Part shown: positions 15,612 through 17,433 of the stretch, one piece after another
Numbering within the stretch: position 1 is the first letter of the stretch
Layout of the letters: every line of letters starts with the position of its first letter
DNA from: a bacterium
GTDB taxonomy: Bacteria; AUK180
NCBI GenBank assembly: GCA_021162505.1
Contig: JAGGYO010000122.1
Location: 1-17,433, forward strand
Direction: 5' to 3'
DNA: 17,433 nucleotides
Made by a program: the position numbers and the translations under genes
The notes under the pieces: model-generated
Told to the model about the DNA's origin: nothing
Seen by the model: only the letters and a program-made list of their open reading frames with translations
Databases searched by the model: none

Positions 15612-16449
15612 TGAGATAGTCCAATATTTTCCCTAATTTTTCCTTAAAACCCTTTCTTTTTATAATAAGATCTACCATGCCGTGTTCTACCAGAAATTCT
15701 GATTTTTGAAATCCATCGGGAAGATCCTGTTTAATGGTTTGTTGTATTACACGGGGACCTGCAAATCCTATCAAGGCATTAGGTTCAGCAATATTAATAT
15801 CACCCAGCATGGCAAATGAAGCGGATACGCCCCCTGTTGTTGGATCAAGCAATACACTGATATACGGCAGTCCCGTTTTTCCTAATTCACCAAGCATTCC
15901 GGATGTTTTTGCCATTTGCATCAAAGACAAAATGGATTCCTGCATTCTTGCGCCGCCTGATGATGAAACTATTATTAAAGGAAGATGATTTTCAATGGCG
16001 TGTTCAATTAAAAGACTGATCTTTTCACCTTCTGCGGAACCGAGGGAACCGCCCATAAATTCAAAGTTCAGGAATCCGATAGCAACATCAATACCCGTGA
16101 TCTTTGCTACTCCGGCTACGAACGCGGACTTTCTACCGGTCTTTTGTTGTGTTCTCTGTATTCTTTTTTTATAGGGTTGAACATCTTTAAAATTCAAGGG
16201 ATCTACACAACCGATATTTTCAAAGAGTTCTGTAAAAGAATCTTGATCTGTGAAGAGTACTATCTTTTCCTTAAAGGTCAACCGAAAATGATATCCGCAG
16301 GAAGGACATGTATATTCACTATCAATTAGATTTTTCATCCAAATGATCTCGCCGCATTGTGGACATTTTTTCCAAGCTTCCTTCTTTATATCAACACTAG
16401 TATCTTTATTATGTTCCGGTTTCTTTTTTCTGCTGAACCAACCCACCAT
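15601..16449 (-). CDS. accD: Acetyl-CoA carboxylase carboxyltransferase subunit beta
   Basis: AccD with AccA transfers carboxyl from biotin to acetyl-CoA, giving malonyl-CoA for fatty acid synthesis. The 282-residue protein has the N-terminal zinc ribbon with Cys29, Cys32, Cys48 and Cys51 (CPQC and CPSC), and the crotonase-fold core with SSSGGARMQES (162-172), DPTTGGVSASFA (202-213) and IGFAGPRVIQQT (227-238). Length matches E. coli AccD (304) less its C-terminal tail. AGGAGG precedes the ATG at 16449, and the MBL-fold gene ends 6 bases upstream. accA is not in the window. Confidence 0.97.
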   Translation of the reverse strand: MVGWFSRKKKPEHNKDTSVDIKKEAWKKCPQCGEIIWMKNLIDSEYTCPSCGYHFRLTFKEKIVLFTDQDSFTELFENIGCVDPLNFKDVQPYKKRIQRTQQKTGRKSAFVAGVAKITGIDVAIGFLNFEFMGGSLGSAEGEKISLLIEHAIENHLPLIIVSSSGGARMQESILSLMQMAKTSGMLGELGKTGLPYISVLLDPTTGGVSASFAMLGDINIAEPNALIGFAGPRVIQQTIKQDLPDGFQKSEFLVEHGMVDLIIKRKGFKEKLGKILDYLNGN

Positions 16450-16455
16450 TGCCTC

Positions 16456-17220
16456 CTAAATCTCTATGATCTCATCTTCATACAATAACTTAATATTTCT
16501 ATCAACCGTTTTTGGAAATAGATCTTGTACTATCTCATCTATGAACATGGGCTTTATATGGTAAATGTAAATTTCAGTTTCCATATGTTTCAGGTTCTTT
16601 AACTCCTTCCGCAAGAGTGACGGTGTTAAGTGTTTACTCGCATTCGCAATATTCATTAAACTGTCAGGAAAAGATACCTCAATGATCATTCCCTTTAATT
16701 TAGGTAGTTTATTAACATATTCCCACATTTTGGGGGCTCTGATCATATCGCCCGTATATAAAAAATATTTTTTCTTTTCTTCAATCAAAAAAGCACTGGA
16801 AGGAACAATATGTTCAGTAGGTAAAGGAGTAATTATTTTACCATTAACCTCAACGGGTTCAAATAATTTCAATTCATTAAAAGAAATTCTCGGACGACCC
16901 TCAGAAGGCAATTTTGTAAAATCTACCCAAATATCCTTATTAAAAAGATGATCTTTCATACTTTTTATAACTTCCGGAATAGCATGTATAAAAATTGTTT
17001 TATTGGTCAATGCAAAAATATTATCAATGTAGAAAGCAATACCGCCAATATGGTCCAGATGAGCATGCGTAATAAAGATATGATCAATAGCCAGTTGATC
17101 TTCCAGATCCATAATATTTAGTGATCCGGCATCAAGTGCTATCGTTTTATCGAGTATAAAAGTTGTTAAATGATATGTTGATAATGAAGCACCGTATGCC
17201 CCAACTATTTTTATCTTCAT
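16456..17220 (-). CDS. MBL-fold hydrolase of the class II cyclic-nucleotide phosphodiesterase type
   Basis: This 254-residue metallo-beta-lactamase-fold protein has the metal site motif THAHLDHIGGIAF (His52, His54, Asp56, His57), with probable further ligands His137, Asp158 (LYTGDM) and His221 (IYHIKP). The surrounding text, LDAGSLNIMDLEDQLAIDHIFITHAHLDHI and ASKHLTP (His197), resembles the class II cAMP phosphodiesterases (yeast Pde1, Vibrio CpdP), although the serine-containing end of their signature is not fully matched. A cyclic-nucleotide phosphodiesterase is therefore my best guess, with a general MBL hydrolase as the alternative. It is the first gene of the long operon, lies after a terminator-like hairpin, and has no Shine-Dalgarno before the ATG at 17220; TAAAAT ends 6 bases upstream. 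Confidence 0.8.
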   Translation of the reverse strand: MKIKIVGAYGASLSTYHLTTFILDKTIALDAGSLNIMDLEDQLAIDHIFITHAHLDHIGGIAFYIDNIFALTNKTIFIHAIPEVIKSMKDHLFNKDIWVDFTKLPSEGRPRISFNELKLFEPVEVNGKIITPLPTEHIVPSSAFLIEEKKKYFLYTGDMIRAPKMWEYVNKLPKLKGMIIEVSFPDSLMNIANASKHLTPSLLRKELKNLKHMETEIYIYHIKPMFIDEIVQDLFPKTVDRNIKLLYEDEIIEI

Positions 17221-17226
17221 AAGTTT

Positions 17227-17255
17227 ATTTTACATAAAAAATATAAAAAAAGCAA
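17227..17255 (-). promoter_or_regulatory. Possible promoter of the long operon
   Basis: On the minus strand TTGCTT (17255-17250) and TAAAAT (17232-17227, five of six matches) are 17 bases apart, and the -10 ends 6 bases before the ATG at 17220. It overlaps the T tract of the proposed terminator. The -35 is poor and the region is almost pure A/T, so support is weak. Its value is the similarity of layout to the stronger case at 2240-2268. Confidence 0.25.
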
Positions 17256-17273
17256 ATATTTTGTGTATTTTGC
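17245..17273 (-). terminator. Probable Rho-independent terminator of the gene at the right edge
   Basis: On the minus strand GCAAAATA (17273-17266) can pair with TATTTGC (17258-17252), seven base pairs with one bulged A and a seven-base loop, and is followed at once by seven T (17251-17245). It lies just after the stop codon at 17279. The stem is AT-rich and modest in strength. Confidence 0.5.
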
Positions 17274-17278
17274 AAAAT

Positions 17279-17433
17279 TTATACATAATTTTCATATATT
17301 ATTTCACACCTTTGTTCGTTTGTTACAAGTCGTAATCCCTTCTTTAAATTTTCCTTGTATATTTCCATTATTTTTTCTGAATTCCCATAATAATCATTAG
17401 CTAAATAGGAAATATCTGAATGAATCCTCCAAA
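17279..17433 (-). CDS. C-terminal end of an unidentified protein, possibly LysM-like (cut by right edge)
   Basis: The last 50 codons before TAA at 17279 are open to the window edge in one frame only; the other two minus-strand frames stop within about 12 codons. The translation contains SDISYLANDYYGNSEKIMEIY, which resembles the core of a LysM peptidoglycan-binding repeat (a YYG motif followed by an IY-N pattern), but the rest (KKGLRLVTNEQRCEIIYENYV) does not show the usual proline-rich LysM ending. I leave the function open. A hairpin with a T tract follows directly, suggesting that this is the last gene of the preceding operon. Confidence 0.55.
   Translation of the reverse strand, partial: WRIHSDISYLANDYYGNSEKIMEIYKENLKKGLRLVTNEQRCEIIYENYV

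Noticed and set aside
1..17433. CRISPR arrays, insertion sequences, tRNA or rRNA genes, phage or defence genes
   Set aside because: No direct repeat arrays, transposase or integrase motifs, or cloverleaf/rRNA sequences were seen; the window is densely filled by housekeeping and carbohydrate genes on one strand.

Overview
This window carries part of an AT-rich chromosome (G+C about one third or less, judged by eye) from a Gram-negative, LPS-making bacterium. The evidence for two membranes is KdsC (Kdo synthesis), LptB and an LptC-like protein (LPS export), and a DsbD-type periplasmic reductant carrier. RpoN (sigma-54), a long-form hibernation factor, HprK and a GH57 glucan enzyme are also present. 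Gene order resembles two conserved proteobacterial neighbourhoods, accD-folC and kdsC-lptC-(lptA)-lptB-rpoN-hpf, with hprK and a PTS after hpf, as in delta-proteobacteria-like and some other anaerobic diderm lineages. The species cannot be named from this sequence.

Every supportable gene is on the minus strand, so transcription runs from high to low coordinates. The right edge holds the last 50 codons of an unidentified gene (17279-17433) followed by a probable intrinsic terminator. From 17220 down to 2263 lies one almost gapless run of 17 genes: an MBL-fold hydrolase of class II cyclic-nucleotide phosphodiesterase type, accD, folC, an MsmX/UgpC-type ABC ATPase, kdsC, an lptC-like gene, lptB, rpoN, hpf, hprK, PTS IIA, PTS IIB, a GH57 enzyme, PTS IIC, PTS IID, HPr and EI. 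Most neighbours overlap by 1-32 bases or lie a few bases apart, which suggests one long, translationally coupled operon. After EI come a promoter-like sequence, a 491-residue lysine/glutamate-rich single-span membrane protein, and a DsbD-like gene cut by the left edge.

Functionally the run joins envelope and lipid supply (AccD, KdsC, LptC/LptB), folate glutamylation, global regulation (sigma-54, ribosome hibernation) and a complete mannose-family phosphotransferase system with its own HPr, EI and HPr kinase. A GH57 alpha-glucan enzyme sits between IIB and IIC.

The most notable hidden feature is at 12254-12771. What looks like a 240-base gap before a short ORF is the 5' half of an LptC-like gene. 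Its start overlaps the end of kdsC and its reading frame is broken at a run of ten T. One extra T, or two fewer, would restore a 172-residue (or 171-residue) membrane-anchored protein. This may be a sequencing error, a phase-variable tract or a transcriptional-slippage site.
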